Positions 24,226-33,060 of a stretch of DNA of 64,000 nt are shown piece after piece. Under the pieces are notes generated by a model that saw only the letters and a list, made by a program, of their open reading frames with translations, did not search any database and was not told the DNA's origin. The translations under genes were made by a program, and so were the position numbers. Source of the DNA: Paracoccaceae bacterium (lineage in GTDB: Bacteria > Pseudomonadota > Alphaproteobacteria > Rhodobacterales > Rhodobacteraceae); NCBI GenBank assembly GCA_024236495.1, contig JACKKJ010000006.1:1-64000 (forward strand). Reading direction: 5' to 3'. The stretch's first letter is position 1. The number at the start of each line of letters is the position of its first letter.

Positions 24226-24305
24226 GGCCGCCCCCTTTCATCGCGCCAAAGCCGGGAACGATCCTGGGCGACGGGCCAAAGGCCGGTCAAGACGCGAGTC
24301 CCGGC

Positions 24306-24806
24306 CTATTGCGGATAGCCAAGGTCGCGGATGATCGCCCAGATTTCGCGGTTCAGCCCGCCAAGATCCTGGATGGCTGTGTCGATCTCGGCCATGGCGC
24401 CGGCGTCAAGCGCGGTGCTTTGCCCCATCTTGATCGCATCCTTCTTGTCGGCGATGCGCATGAGGATGGTACGCACATTGCCGCTTTCGGGGTCGAAGGC
24501 ATAGATCGAATGGTTGTATCGGTTGCGCGTGGCCGCGATCTGCACCAGCTGGCGGGTCGCGGCAAGGATGCGGGCGCGGTCCGGGGCGGCGACCCGGTCA
24601 AGCTTGGCCAGGCGTTCGACCACGTCGACCCGCGCGCGCATCGTGTTCAGCGTCAGGAACAGGATTACCGCGGTGTCCTTGTCGGTCCGCGCGAGGCCCG
24701 CGATCAGGTGCACGAGCAGGCTTTCGGTGTTGGTCCAGGTGTAGTTGAGCCGCCCGATCAGCAACAACGCCTCGTCGAAGGCCTGCCCCGGCGAACGACC
24801 GGTCAT
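24306..24806 (-). CDS. Hypothetical helical protein paired with a LuxR regulator
   Basis: 166 residues, all-helical, soluble, no Cys. MTGRSPGQAFDEALLLIGRL, YTWTNTESLLVHLIAGLART, and RNRYNHSIYAFD are the most distinctive stretches. The Asn-His and Arg-Asn pattern recalls small HEPN-like or MAE_28990-like helical domains, but I cannot assign it. Its ATG overlaps the stop of the upstream LuxR-type gene, so they are co-translated. Confidence 0.6.
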   Translation of the reverse strand: MTGRSPGQAFDEALLLIGRLNYTWTNTESLLVHLIAGLARTDKDTAVILFLTLNTMRARVDVVERLAKLDRVAAPDRARILAATRQLVQIAATRNRYNHSIYAFDPESGNVRTILMRIADKKDAIKMGQSTALDAGAMAEIDTAIQDLGGLNREIWAIIRDLGYPQ

Positions 24807-25543
24807 TCGGCGGCCTGTTCGACCCCGCCCGCGCGGGTCTGGGCAAGAAACCAGTTCGCGGCCTCGGTCCGGTTCTCCACCCCGATCTTCGAGATGATGT
24901 TGTGGATGTGCAGCTTCACGGTGTGTTCCGAAAGGCCAAGCCGACCGGCGATCGACTTGTTGCGTGCACCTTGGGCGACAAGTTCAAGAACCTGCTGCTC
25001 TCGCGGCGTCAACAGTTCGTCGGCCGGGGACCGGCCACCCGCTGAGGCGCCGGGCGCAGACGGGATGCCATGGCCGGCGGTGCCCGGTACGCCAAGCAGT
25101 TCCCCGGGCACGACACATTCGCCCATCAACAAGATCTGCAACATCGACACCAGCTTGCCGATGGGCGCGTTGATGGGCAGGAAATGCAGCCCCTGAAGAC
25201 GGCGGTCGGTCTGGGCCTGCTGCAACAGACGGCTTGCCAGTTCCCGGTTCTGGTAGGCAAGCGCAATCGGCACATTGGGAAAGCGCCCGCGCAACTGCTG
25301 GAAGTGCTCCGCCAGCCCGGATGCAAAGCCTTCCTCAAGGACGATCAGGCGCAATGTTGCGGGCGCAAGCTCGGGCCCGCCATCATCAAGATCATCCCGG
25401 CGCAGGGTCCCTTCCACATCGAATTCACTTCGGACAAGCCGAAGGATCAGATCCGGAAAGAAGAACTGGCTTCCGACAAAGAGGATTTCCGCAGAACCGG
25501 CGTCGATACGCTCGGCCAAACGGGCTTCCTTCATCATGAACAT
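24803..25543 (-). CDS. LuxR/CsgD-type transcriptional regulator
   Basis: 246 residues. The C-terminal NarL/LuxR HTH is clear: LTPREQQVLELVAQGARNKS, then LSEHTVKLHIHNIISKIGV. The N-terminal ~150 residues (AEILFVGSQFFFPDLILRLV...) look like a receiver fold without an obvious phosphorylatable Asp, as in CsgD and VpsT. Starts are possible at 25555 (GTG), 25543, 25537 and 25534; GGGGGAAG upstream favours 25543 or 25537. It faces away from the type I secretion locus across a long regulatory region, so control of that locus is a reasonable guess. Confidence 0.8.
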   Translation of the reverse strand: MFMMKEARLAERIDAGSAEILFVGSQFFFPDLILRLVRSEFDVEGTLRRDDLDDGGPELAPATLRLIVLEEGFASGLAEHFQQLRGRFPNVPIALAYQNRELASRLLQQAQTDRRLQGLHFLPINAPIGKLVSMLQILLMGECVVPGELLGVPGTAGHGIPSAPGASAGGRSPADELLTPREQQVLELVAQGARNKSIAGRLGLSEHTVKLHIHNIISKIGVENRTEAANWFLAQTRAGGVEQAAE

Positions 25544-26368
25544 GACTTCCCCCACAATTCGGACCTACAACGCCGCGCCGGCAGAACGCGACCGCACCAG
25601 TTACCTACGCAAGCCTTCCTCCCTGTCTTGCCAAAGGTTCCTCTCTATCCCTTCCGCATCCAAACCTAACACGAACCCTGCCCTTCCGATCACAACATTT
25701 TTCCATCGTTTCCATCTTTTGAACTACCAGTGGTGTCCTGTACCCCTCGCGCGTCGGGCTTGATTTCCGCGTATCAGGGCCGGTTATCGCTTCGCTGACA
25801 GGAACTTAGGTGTAAACATCTGGGCTTTTCGCGCCAGGATTGTATTCCTGCGAGGGAAACAGTCAGTTTCCGCACATGTCCGAATGATCGTTTGATCTAT
25901 ACATTTGCCCACTTTTCGGTCGCCCACCCGTCCATCCTGACGATTCGATCAGGTGACGGTGCGGCCCGGACGAACCGGGCGAAAAAAAGGTTCTTTTGTG
26001 TCAAAACTTTGGCGCTCAATCCATCTCCGCTAATCCTCCGGCTAGCTTTCCACAACCTTGAAGAGAGTGCGAAACTTAGGGTGCTGACCTCTCGGGGCAG
26101 CAGTCTGAAGACGCCATTCCATCGGCAGGCGCGCCCGCAGGACCGGGCGAATCGCCAGGCCGGTCGGGACACCGCGCGAGGGCGCGCGGACCGAGGCGGG
26201 AAAGGAGGTTGAAACGCAGACCGCGACGGCTGGCGCAACCAAGCCAGTACCATGGTTCACAAGTTCAACCGTGCGACCAGTCGACAACTCGAACCGCAAC
26301 CATGCCCGCAAGATGCCGTCTTTGAAATGTGTGGCGGCGAGGTTGGGCGAACGTTTCAGGAGAGTACA
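25544..26368. other. Long intergenic region between the LuxR/CsgD-like gene and the secretion locus
   Basis: 825 nt without a convincing gene, visibly poorer in GC than the flanks. It holds an inverted repeat CCTGA-N8-TCAGG at 25936-25953, a short hairpin GCCCGG-ACGAA-CCGGGC at 25964-25980 followed by GAAAAAAAGG, and possible -10-like TATACA near 25900. The downstream gene has AGGAGAG before its ATG. The region is long enough for several regulator sites and perhaps a long 5' leader or small RNA; none can be shown from sequence alone. Confidence 0.5.
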
Positions 26369-28564
26369 ATGTCTGACAGACGCAATGCCACCAACCAGAA
26401 TTTCCTGATCGACGACATCGAGGTCGATGAGGTGAACGTGGATCTCGACGCCGACATCGACATCGAGGAGGCCGAGATCGACGCCAACCTTCAGCAACAG
26501 CAAGCCGAGGCTGACGCCGACGCGGATGCCGACGCCGATGCAGATGCCGACGCGGAAGCCAAGAACGACACCGATGTGGACACCTCCACCTCTACCTCGA
26601 CCGATCAGGGGCAGGAACAGTCGCAGCGGCAGACCAACACCAATGGCGGCGACGACAGCAACACCAACTCGATCAACATCGACTTCGGCGAGGGCGAATG
26701 GATCCCGCGCGATGACGATGTCATCGACATCGACGGCTCCAACGTCGGACTCGCGGTCGGTGCCGGAGACGATATCGAGGTTGACCTGGACCCCGGCAAT
26801 GACGTCAGCGTCGAGGATATCCTCGAAGGCGCCTTCAGTGGCGGCGGCACCGCCACGGGCATCGTCAACACCCAGTCCGCGAACCTGACCGACAACGACC
26901 GTCTGGAAAATCCCTGGGTCTCGAACTCCGGATCGTTCGAGATGTCGGGTGACGCCGAGGGCGGTTTCGCTTCGGCCAAGGAAGGCATCGGTGCGGCCTC
27001 GACCGGCGGCGATGCAAGGGGTGACGCCGATGCCGATGGCGGCGGCGCGTCCGGCGGGCTCGGCTTCGGCGGCAAGGCCGAAGGTGGCGAAGGCGAAAGC
27101 GGCAGCGGCGGTGATGCCGATGCCGAGGGCGGCAACGGCGGTGATGCCGGTGTCGGCGCGCTTGGGCTTGGCCTCGGGCTTGGCGGTGCCGCGACCGACA
27201 GCAACAGCGATGGCGGCGACGGCGGCCGTGCCGAAGCTGACAACGACAGCGAAACCGATGTCGACAGCGACAGCGATGTCGACGGTGACGGCGGCAGTGG
27301 CGGCGATGCCGGCGCGCTGGGCCTTGGCCTTGGCCTTGCCGGGTCCGAAGCCGACAACGACAGCGACGCCGACAGCGATGCCGACGGCGGCGACAGCGAC
27401 AGCGATGCCGATGGCGGCGATGTCGACACCGATGGCGACAGCGGCGATACCGGCGCGCTTGGCCTTGGCCTTGGCCTTGCCGGGTCCGAAGCCGATGTGG
27501 ACGGCGACAACGATTCCGATCCTACCGGCGGCAATGCCGCGGCCAATGGCAATGGCGGTGCGGGCGGTGCGGCGGCCGGTACCGGCGCCGGAACCGGAAC
27601 GGGCATGGGCACCAGCACGGCCGGTAACGGCGACGCGACGGGCGGTGCGGCCGGCGCCGCGGCCGGCAACGGCCTTGGCCTTGCCAACATCGGCCTTGCG
27701 GGCGCCGAAGGCGGCGAGGGCGAGAACGACGCCGACAGCGATGCCGACGGGAACGGCCTTGGCCTTGGCCTTGCCGACACCGACGGCGGTGAAGGCGGCG
27801 AAGGCGATGCCGACAGCGATGGCGGCAATGCCGGGGCGCTGGGGCTGAACCTTGGCCTGGCCGGGTCCGACGCCAATGGCGACGGCACGGGCGACGCCGC
27901 CTCCGACAGCGGCGCGGTCAATGCCAACGGCACCGGCGGCGCGGCCGATTCCGACAGCGATGGCGGCGATGCCGGGTCGCTTGGCTTCGCGATGGGCGCG
28001 GCGAAGTCGGAAGCGGATGCCGACGGTGACGGCGATGCCGATGCCGACGGCGGCCATGGCGGCTTTGCCAACATCTTCGCCGATCATGACGTGGACGGGT
28101 CGGCCGACGGCATGGCCAGCGCGATCGCAGGCTACGGCGGCGGCGGATGGTCGGACGACGATGCGTCAAGCACCGCGACCGGGCGCGGCGATGCCTCCGC
28201 GACCAACGGCGACACCGGCTATGGCGGTGCGGCGACGGCAAGCGGCGCGGCCTCCGGTTCGGCCAACGGCGGCGATGCGACGGTCGGCGGCGTGAACCTC
28301 GGCGATGCGATCGGCGGCTACGGCGGCACGGCGACCTCGGGCGATGGCGGGGCCGGCGGTTCTGTCGGAAACTGGGGCTCGAACAACGGCGACGACGGCT
28401 ATGTCACCGGCGAATCCTACGCATCGGCAGCCGCGGTCATCGATGTCTCGGCGTTCAACCAGAACATCGTCATGGGCGCGAACGTGCTTGGCAACACGGT
28501 CGACATGACCGTGGTTGGCGGTTCGCTCAGCTCGACCGTGATCGGCGACGACGATCTCGGCTGA
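26369..28564 (+). CDS. Asp/Gly-rich repeat protein, candidate type I secretion substrate
   Basis: 731 residues, extremely acidic, almost no Lys or Arg after residue 115 and no Cys. Residues 1-45 form an acidic helical leader (NQNFLIDDIEVDEVNVDLDA), 46-64 an Ala-Asp run, 65-110 a Ser/Thr/Gln/Asn-rich stretch. From ~205 to ~600 about seven units alternate a hydrophobic block of the type GALGLGLGLAGSEAD with blocks of DSDADGG type, reminiscent of Ca-binding DxDxDG loops but not canonical RTX nonapeptides. The C-terminal ~40 residues (SAFNQNIVMGANVLGNTVDM) resemble motifs in the next protein. No Sec signal; the adjacent ABC exporter suggests type I secretion. Function unknown. Confidence 0.7.
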   Translation: MSDRRNATNQNFLIDDIEVDEVNVDLDADIDIEEAEIDANLQQQQAEADADADADADADADAEAKNDTDVDTSTSTSTDQGQEQSQRQTNTNGGDDSNTNSINIDFGEGEWIPRDDDVIDIDGSNVGLAVGAGDDIEVDLDPGNDVSVEDILEGAFSGGGTATGIVNTQSANLTDNDRLENPWVSNSGSFEMSGDAEGGFASAKEGIGAASTGGDARGDADADGGGASGGLGFGGKAEGGEGESGSGGDADAEGGNGGDAGVGALGLGLGLGGAATDSNSDGGDGGRAEADNDSETDVDSDSDVDGDGGSGGDAGALGLGLGLAGSEADNDSDADSDADGGDSDSDADGGDVDTDGDSGDTGALGLGLGLAGSEADVDGDNDSDPTGGNAAANGNGGAGGAAAGTGAGTGTGMGTSTAGNGDATGGAAGAAAGNGLGLANIGLAGAEGGEGENDADSDADGNGLGLGLADTDGGEGGEGDADSDGGNAGALGLNLGLAGSDANGDGTGDAASDSGAVNANGTGGAADSDSDGGDAGSLGFAMGAAKSEADADGDGDADADGGHGGFANIFADHDVDGSADGMASAIAGYGGGGWSDDDASSTATGRGDASATNGDTGYGGAATASGAASGSANGGDATVGGVNLGDAIGGYGGTATSGDGGAGGSVGNWGSNNGDDGYVTGESYASAAAVIDVSAFNQNIVMGANVLGNTVDMTVVGGSLSSTVIGDDDLG
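27320..27495 (+). repeat. Internal direct repeats in the Asp/Gly-rich gene
   Basis: A 35-nt stretch at 27320-27354 recurs identically at 27461-27495, 141 nt (47 codons) later. It encodes the GLGLGLAGSEAD block. Weaker copies occur near 27150, 27670, 27755, 27840 and 27980. The pattern indicates unit duplication inside the gene. Confidence 0.8.
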
Positions 28565-28580
28565 TCCGAAGATCAAGGGG

Positions 28581-28602
28581 CGGGGCCGGTTTGCCGGCCC
28601 CG
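28581..28602 (+). terminator. Stem-loop between the two candidate secretion substrates
   Basis: Nine-bp stem CGGGGCCGG / CCGGCCCCG with a TTTG loop, 17 nt after the first gene's stop. No T run follows, so it is more likely a partial terminator or mRNA-stabilising hairpin that gives more of the first product than of the genes downstream. Confidence 0.5.
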
Positions 28603-28664
28603 TCCGCACCTTCACCAAACCGTTTCAAGGCCCGACAGGCACAGGGCACTGAGAGGCGACGATC

Positions 28665-30656
28665 ATGCCACTGGATCGCAATACCGAGGCAATCGCGCAT
28701 TTCGTCGGCGACTTCCATCTGGACATCGAGGCATTGCGCCTGCGCGACAGCTACGACGCCTTTCGCGCCGTGCAGGACGACCCCGAAGCGCCCGCCGAGC
28801 CGGTCCATATCAACATCTCGATCCGGGCACCCTATGATCTGAAAGGGTTCGACCCGGAGATGCCGGTGGGCCCGCCACCGGGCCAGGTCTTTCATGCGGT
28901 TGCAACCTCTTCCGTCGCCGGGCCAGCGGCGGCGGTTGCCGCACCTGGGTACACTGTCGCCGTTGCGAACGTGCACAACCTCCCGCCGGCCCAGATGCAG
29001 GCGCCGGGCGGCGTGTCCTACCACTGGCTGGTTCCCCCGCCCAATTCGATCGCGACGGTCACGCAGCAGTTCCTTCGGCTTTCGGACAACGACCTGCTGG
29101 TCTTCGGCCAGGACCACGCCTTCGTCGACATCGCGGCCTATGATGCCTGGCTTGGCGAACTGGCCGGACGGGCGGCGGAGCTTTCACCCGGTCTCGCCAC
29201 GCTTTTGCCGATGGGAAACGTGCCCGCGTTCGACGATGCCGTTTCCCTTGCCGCGGCGGTCGATGCGCTGGAGGCACCGGTCGTGGAGGGCGCTGCGATC
29301 ACGCTCATGCGGGGCGAAGACGCGACCGGCACCATCGTCAACGGCAGTTCCGCCGAAGAGATGCCGGACTTCGTCGAGAACATGCCCGCCTCACTCCGCC
29401 CGGTCGAGGCGGAAGAAACCGAAGACCTGCCCCCGATGACGCCCCTCGGCGACGACCCGAACCCCTTTGCGGTGGAACCGGGGCATCACGTCACGACCGG
29501 CGGCAACCTTTCGGCGAACGAGGCGATCATCGTCAGCAACTGGGTGGATGCCGGCGTGATCGCGGTCGCGGGCGATGTCGTCAACCTCGACATCATCAGC
29601 CAGGTCGCCGTCCTTTCCGAAGGTTTCAGCCCCGGCGGCGCGGCGGTTTCCGCCGTGGTCAACGCCGCACGCATCGCCACCGAAAGCGCCGATCCTGCGC
29701 CCGTGGAAGATGATCCGGACCCGGCCGCCCCCGCCGGCCCGCCGGTCCTGCCGATCGCCTGGGAAACGACGATCGTCCAGGGCGACGTGATCCTGTTCAA
29801 CTGGGTCAGGCAGGACGCGTTCTCGACCGATCACGACCGGATCGAGGTGATGATCTCCGCCACGTCAACTTCGATCGTGATGGGGGAGAACACGCTGTCG
29901 AACCTGACCACGATGGTCGAACTGGGGTTCCACTACGACCTGATCATGGTCGGCAGCAACATGTATTCGATCAACATGATCGAACAGACGCTCGTCCTGC
30001 TTGACCAGGATCTGGTCAGCGGCCCGGGCGCGGTCTGGGGGTCCATGCCCGCGACGGTGGTCGGCGGCGGCAACTATCTGCAAAACAGCGCCACGATCGA
30101 CCACACCGGGCTCGACCAGATGGCCCCCTTGACGGACACGTTCAGGACCGGGCTGGACTCCATGGCGGAAGGCGGGCTGACGGTGTCGTCCGCCGTCGCC
30201 GCCGACACGCTTTTCGAGGGCAGCGAAACGCTTTCGGTGCTCTACATCACCGGCGATTTCATCGAGGTGAACGTCATCCAGCAGACCAATCATGTCGGCG
30301 ACGCCGACCAGGTCTACCTCGCGCTGGAGGAGTTCATGGCCCAGGCGCAGGGCGAGGTGACTGTTACGACGGGCGAAAACGCCTTGCTCAATTCCGCGAC
30401 CATTGTCGATGAGGGCGTTGACAGTGTGATCATGGCAGGAGGCGAGGTCTATTCGGATGCGCTTATCTACCAGGCGGGATTGATCGACATGGATGCCGCA
30501 CCCGAGGGCGTGAGTTGCCAGGGGCTCGCAAACGAGGCGGTCGCCTTCCTGGCCAGCGACATGATCGACACCCCGGTCGAGATGGAAGAAGCGGGCTGCG
30601 GCGACCTCGATACCGGATCGGGGCATTTCGATGTGATGCAGACACTGTTGTCATGA
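28665..30656 (+). CDS. Repeat protein of unknown family, second candidate type I secretion substrate
   Basis: 663 residues, acidic, no signal peptide. The N-terminal ~240 residues are unique (AIAHFVGDFHLDIEALRLRD; Pro-rich 55-125). From ~277 a two-part unit recurs about four times: a Gly-Asn-Leu-Asn part (TGGNLSANEAIIVSNW, MGENTLSNLTTMVELG, GGGNYLQNSATIDHTG, TGENALLNSATIVDEG) and a following part (VAGDVVNLDIISQVAVL, VGSNMYSINMIEQTLVL, TGDFIEVNVIQQTNHV, AGGEVYSDALIYQAGLI). The alternation suggests stacked beta-strands. Two Cys lie near the end (618 and 645). Located just before the ABC exporter gene. Confidence 0.7.
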   Translation: MPLDRNTEAIAHFVGDFHLDIEALRLRDSYDAFRAVQDDPEAPAEPVHINISIRAPYDLKGFDPEMPVGPPPGQVFHAVATSSVAGPAAAVAAPGYTVAVANVHNLPPAQMQAPGGVSYHWLVPPPNSIATVTQQFLRLSDNDLLVFGQDHAFVDIAAYDAWLGELAGRAAELSPGLATLLPMGNVPAFDDAVSLAAAVDALEAPVVEGAAITLMRGEDATGTIVNGSSAEEMPDFVENMPASLRPVEAEETEDLPPMTPLGDDPNPFAVEPGHHVTTGGNLSANEAIIVSNWVDAGVIAVAGDVVNLDIISQVAVLSEGFSPGGAAVSAVVNAARIATESADPAPVEDDPDPAAPAGPPVLPIAWETTIVQGDVILFNWVRQDAFSTDHDRIEVMISATSTSIVMGENTLSNLTTMVELGFHYDLIMVGSNMYSINMIEQTLVLLDQDLVSGPGAVWGSMPATVVGGGNYLQNSATIDHTGLDQMAPLTDTFRTGLDSMAEGGLTVSSAVAADTLFEGSETLSVLYITGDFIEVNVIQQTNHVGDADQVYLALEEFMAQAQGEVTVTTGENALLNSATIVDEGVDSVIMAGGEVYSDALIYQAGLIDMDAAPEGVSCQGLANEAVAFLASDMIDTPVEMEEAGCGDLDTGSGHFDVMQTLLS

Positions 30657-30684
30657 GGATGCGGGTACCAGTCAGGAGAAGTTC

Positions 30685-33060
30685 GTGAACGATCATCGGA
30701 GCCCCGAAGAGTTTCTGGCCCAGGACGGGTTCGTCTTCACCACCTCGCGCAAGGGCGCAGAGCCAGTCGGCGGCCCCCGCACGCTGCTTCTGACCCCCGC
30801 GATGAAGCTGGCACTGGCCACCGGTTTGCGGGGGCAGAGGATCGAGCCGAAACCTGCCGAGGGGCGCCCCCCCATGCAGACGCCCCCCGCCGTGCAGGCA
30901 CCCCCAGCCGTGCAGGCACCCCCAGCCGGCGCGCGCCCGGCAGCGTCGGGACCGGGCCCGGCGTCGCCCGCAGGGGCTCCTGTCGGGACGGGGGATCGCG
31001 GCGCAACCGCCCCGCGGCCAGCCCCGGCGATACCCGGTTCGAAACTGCAAGGCGCCGTGCCGGTGCGGGATATCCCCGGAACCCCGGCCGGGACGGTGCA
31101 AACGCCCGAGAAGTCGGTCGGACCCTTGCATGCAGCCGGGCCGGAGCCCGCCCGGACCCCGGCGGCGACCGAGGCCCGGGCGCCCGGGCCCGGCGACGCC
31201 AGGACCGTGGACCCCAGGTCCGGGGTCGGATCGCTCGGGACGATCGAAGGGACGACCGGCCCGATCCCGCTGAAGGCGGACACGACAGGCAGCGGCGGCA
31301 AGGGCACGAACTTCCACCAGCGCGTGGGACCGGAGGATTTCGGGGCCGCGCTGAGGCGGGGGCTGGCGGCGGTCAGCCGCAACCTTTTCTTCGTCTTCCT
31401 GCTGACCTGCGCGACGAACTTCCTGATCCTCGCGATTCCGATCTACCTTTTCCAGATCTCGGACCGGGTCTTCACCAGCCGTTCGGTCGATACGCTGATC
31501 ATGCTGACCGTGGTCATCGTCGGCGCGGTCGTCCTGCAGGCAATGCTTGATGCTGTGCGCCGCTTCATGCTGATGCGGACGGGGGTCGAGGTCGCCGCCC
31601 GTCTTGGCGCGCCGATCCTGAGCGCGGCGGCCCATGCCTCGTTGCACAGCAACGGGCGCGAATACCAGACGCTTGGCGACCTGCAGCAGCTTCGCGGCTT
31701 TCTGGTCTCGGGCACGCTGATATCGTTCCTAGATGTTCCCTTCGCGCCGCTTTTCATGGTGGCGATCTACCTTGTGCATCCGCATCTGGGAATGATCGTG
31801 GGCGCGACGGCGCTGGTCCTGGTGATCATCGCGCTTGTCAACCAAAGGGTCACCGCCAAGCCCTTCGCGGTCGCCACCGCCGCACAGTCCCGCGCCAATC
31901 TCCACCTCGATTCCATGTCGCGCAACAGCCAGGTCATCAACGCCATGGCGATGATCCCCGAAGCGGTGTCGATCTGGGGCCGCGATACCGCCGCGTCGCT
32001 GACCGCGCAGGTGCGCGCGCAGGATCGCAACATCGTCTCGGCCGCGGTTTCGCGCGGGGTCCGGCTTTTGACGCAGGTCGGCATGCTGGGCTGGGGTGCC
32101 TTTCTGGCGCTGGATGGCCAGATCACCGGCGGCATGGTCATCGCCGCCTCGATCATCGCCGGGCGCGCGCTGGCGCCGATCGAGGGCGCGATCGAGGGGT
32201 GGCATGCCTTCCTTCTCAGCCGCGCGGCCTATGACCGGATCGTGCGGCTCCTGACCACCTCGCGGCTTCAGTTCGAACGGCTGCGGCTGCCGCGCCCGAT
32301 GGGGCGGCTTGATGTCGAACGGCTCCTTTACGTCCCGGGCGGAACCAAGCAGGTGATCCTGAACGGGCTGAGTTTTTCGCTTACCCCGGGCGATGCGCTG
32401 GCGGTCATCGGCAATTCGGGCGCCGGAAAGACGACGCTCGGGAAGATGCTGGTCGGGTCGATCCTGCCGACATCGGGCAATGTCCGGCTGGACCTGATGG
32501 ACCTACGGAACTGGGATCCGCGCCAGCTTGGCGAAAACATCGGCTACCTGCCCCAGGACGTGCAGCTCTTTCCCGGCACGATCAAGCAGAACATCGCCCG
32601 GATGCGCGAGGATGCGAGCGACGAACAGATTCACCGCGCGGCGGTGCTGGCCGATGTGCACGACATGATCGCCCAGCTTCCGCAGGGCTACGAGACGGTC
32701 GTGGCCGCGGACGGCGCGCCGCTTTCTGGCGGGCAGAAGCAGCGCGTTGCGCTGGCCCGTGCCTTCTTCGGCGATCCGCGCTTTGTCGTGCTTGACGAAC
32801 CGAACTCCAACCTCGATGTCGCCGGCGACAAGGCACTTGGGCGGGCGATCCGGCACGCCCAGAAGAACGGCATCACCACCGTGATCATCACGCAAAAGCC
32901 GGCGCTTCTGAATGTCGTCGACAAGATCATGCTGCTTGCGAACGGCAATATCGCGCTTTTCGGCAAGCGCGATGCCGTCCTGGCCAAGCTGAAGTCCGAC
33001 GGTCCGGCGACCGGACGAATTGCCGGGACCGACACCGCAGGAGCGTTGAAGAATGGCTGA
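30685..33060 (+). CDS. Type I secretion ABC transporter (PrtD/HlyB-like) with long Pro-rich N-terminus
   Basis: 791 residues, about 200 more than PrtD-type exporters. Residues ~50-205 are Pro/Ala/Gly-rich, with a PPAVQA tandem near residue 70. The membrane domain starts near 230 (NLFFVFLLTCATNFLILAIP) and has the conserved ISDRVFTSRSVDTL. The ATPase has Walker A GNSGAGKTTLG (~575), signature LSGGQKQRVALARA (~680) and Walker B FVVLDEPNSNLD. No C39 peptidase domain is seen. It starts at a GTG with AGGAGAAG upstream, and the stop overlaps the HlyD gene by 8 nt. Inner-membrane engine of the secretion system. Confidence 0.93.
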   Translation: MNDHRSPEEFLAQDGFVFTTSRKGAEPVGGPRTLLLTPAMKLALATGLRGQRIEPKPAEGRPPMQTPPAVQAPPAVQAPPAGARPAASGPGPASPAGAPVGTGDRGATAPRPAPAIPGSKLQGAVPVRDIPGTPAGTVQTPEKSVGPLHAAGPEPARTPAATEARAPGPGDARTVDPRSGVGSLGTIEGTTGPIPLKADTTGSGGKGTNFHQRVGPEDFGAALRRGLAAVSRNLFFVFLLTCATNFLILAIPIYLFQISDRVFTSRSVDTLIMLTVVIVGAVVLQAMLDAVRRFMLMRTGVEVAARLGAPILSAAAHASLHSNGREYQTLGDLQQLRGFLVSGTLISFLDVPFAPLFMVAIYLVHPHLGMIVGATALVLVIIALVNQRVTAKPFAVATAAQSRANLHLDSMSRNSQVINAMAMIPEAVSIWGRDTAASLTAQVRAQDRNIVSAAVSRGVRLLTQVGMLGWGAFLALDGQITGGMVIAASIIAGRALAPIEGAIEGWHAFLLSRAAYDRIVRLLTTSRLQFERLRLPRPMGRLDVERLLYVPGGTKQVILNGLSFSLTPGDALAVIGNSGAGKTTLGKMLVGSILPTSGNVRLDLMDLRNWDPRQLGENIGYLPQDVQLFPGTIKQNIARMREDASDEQIHRAAVLADVHDMIAQLPQGYETVVAADGAPLSGGQKQRVALARAFFGDPRFVVLDEPNSNLDVAGDKALGRAIRHAQKNGITTVIITQKPALLNVVDKIMLLANGNIALFGKRDAVLAKLKSDGPATGRIAGTDTAGALKNG

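Noticed and set aside
27150..28060. Regular repeats that might suggest a CRISPR array
   Set aside because: The repeats are in frame, vary in length and spacing, and encode a continuous protein; no leader or cas genes are present.
26042..28087. Long open frames on the minus strand (and another plus-strand frame at 26949-27848) across the Asp/Gly-rich gene
   Set aside because: They mirror the low-complexity codon pattern (Ala/Val/Ile/Gly or Pro/Ser/Ala runs), lack ribosome binding sites and cross the obvious gene. They are shadows of the repeat coding sequence.
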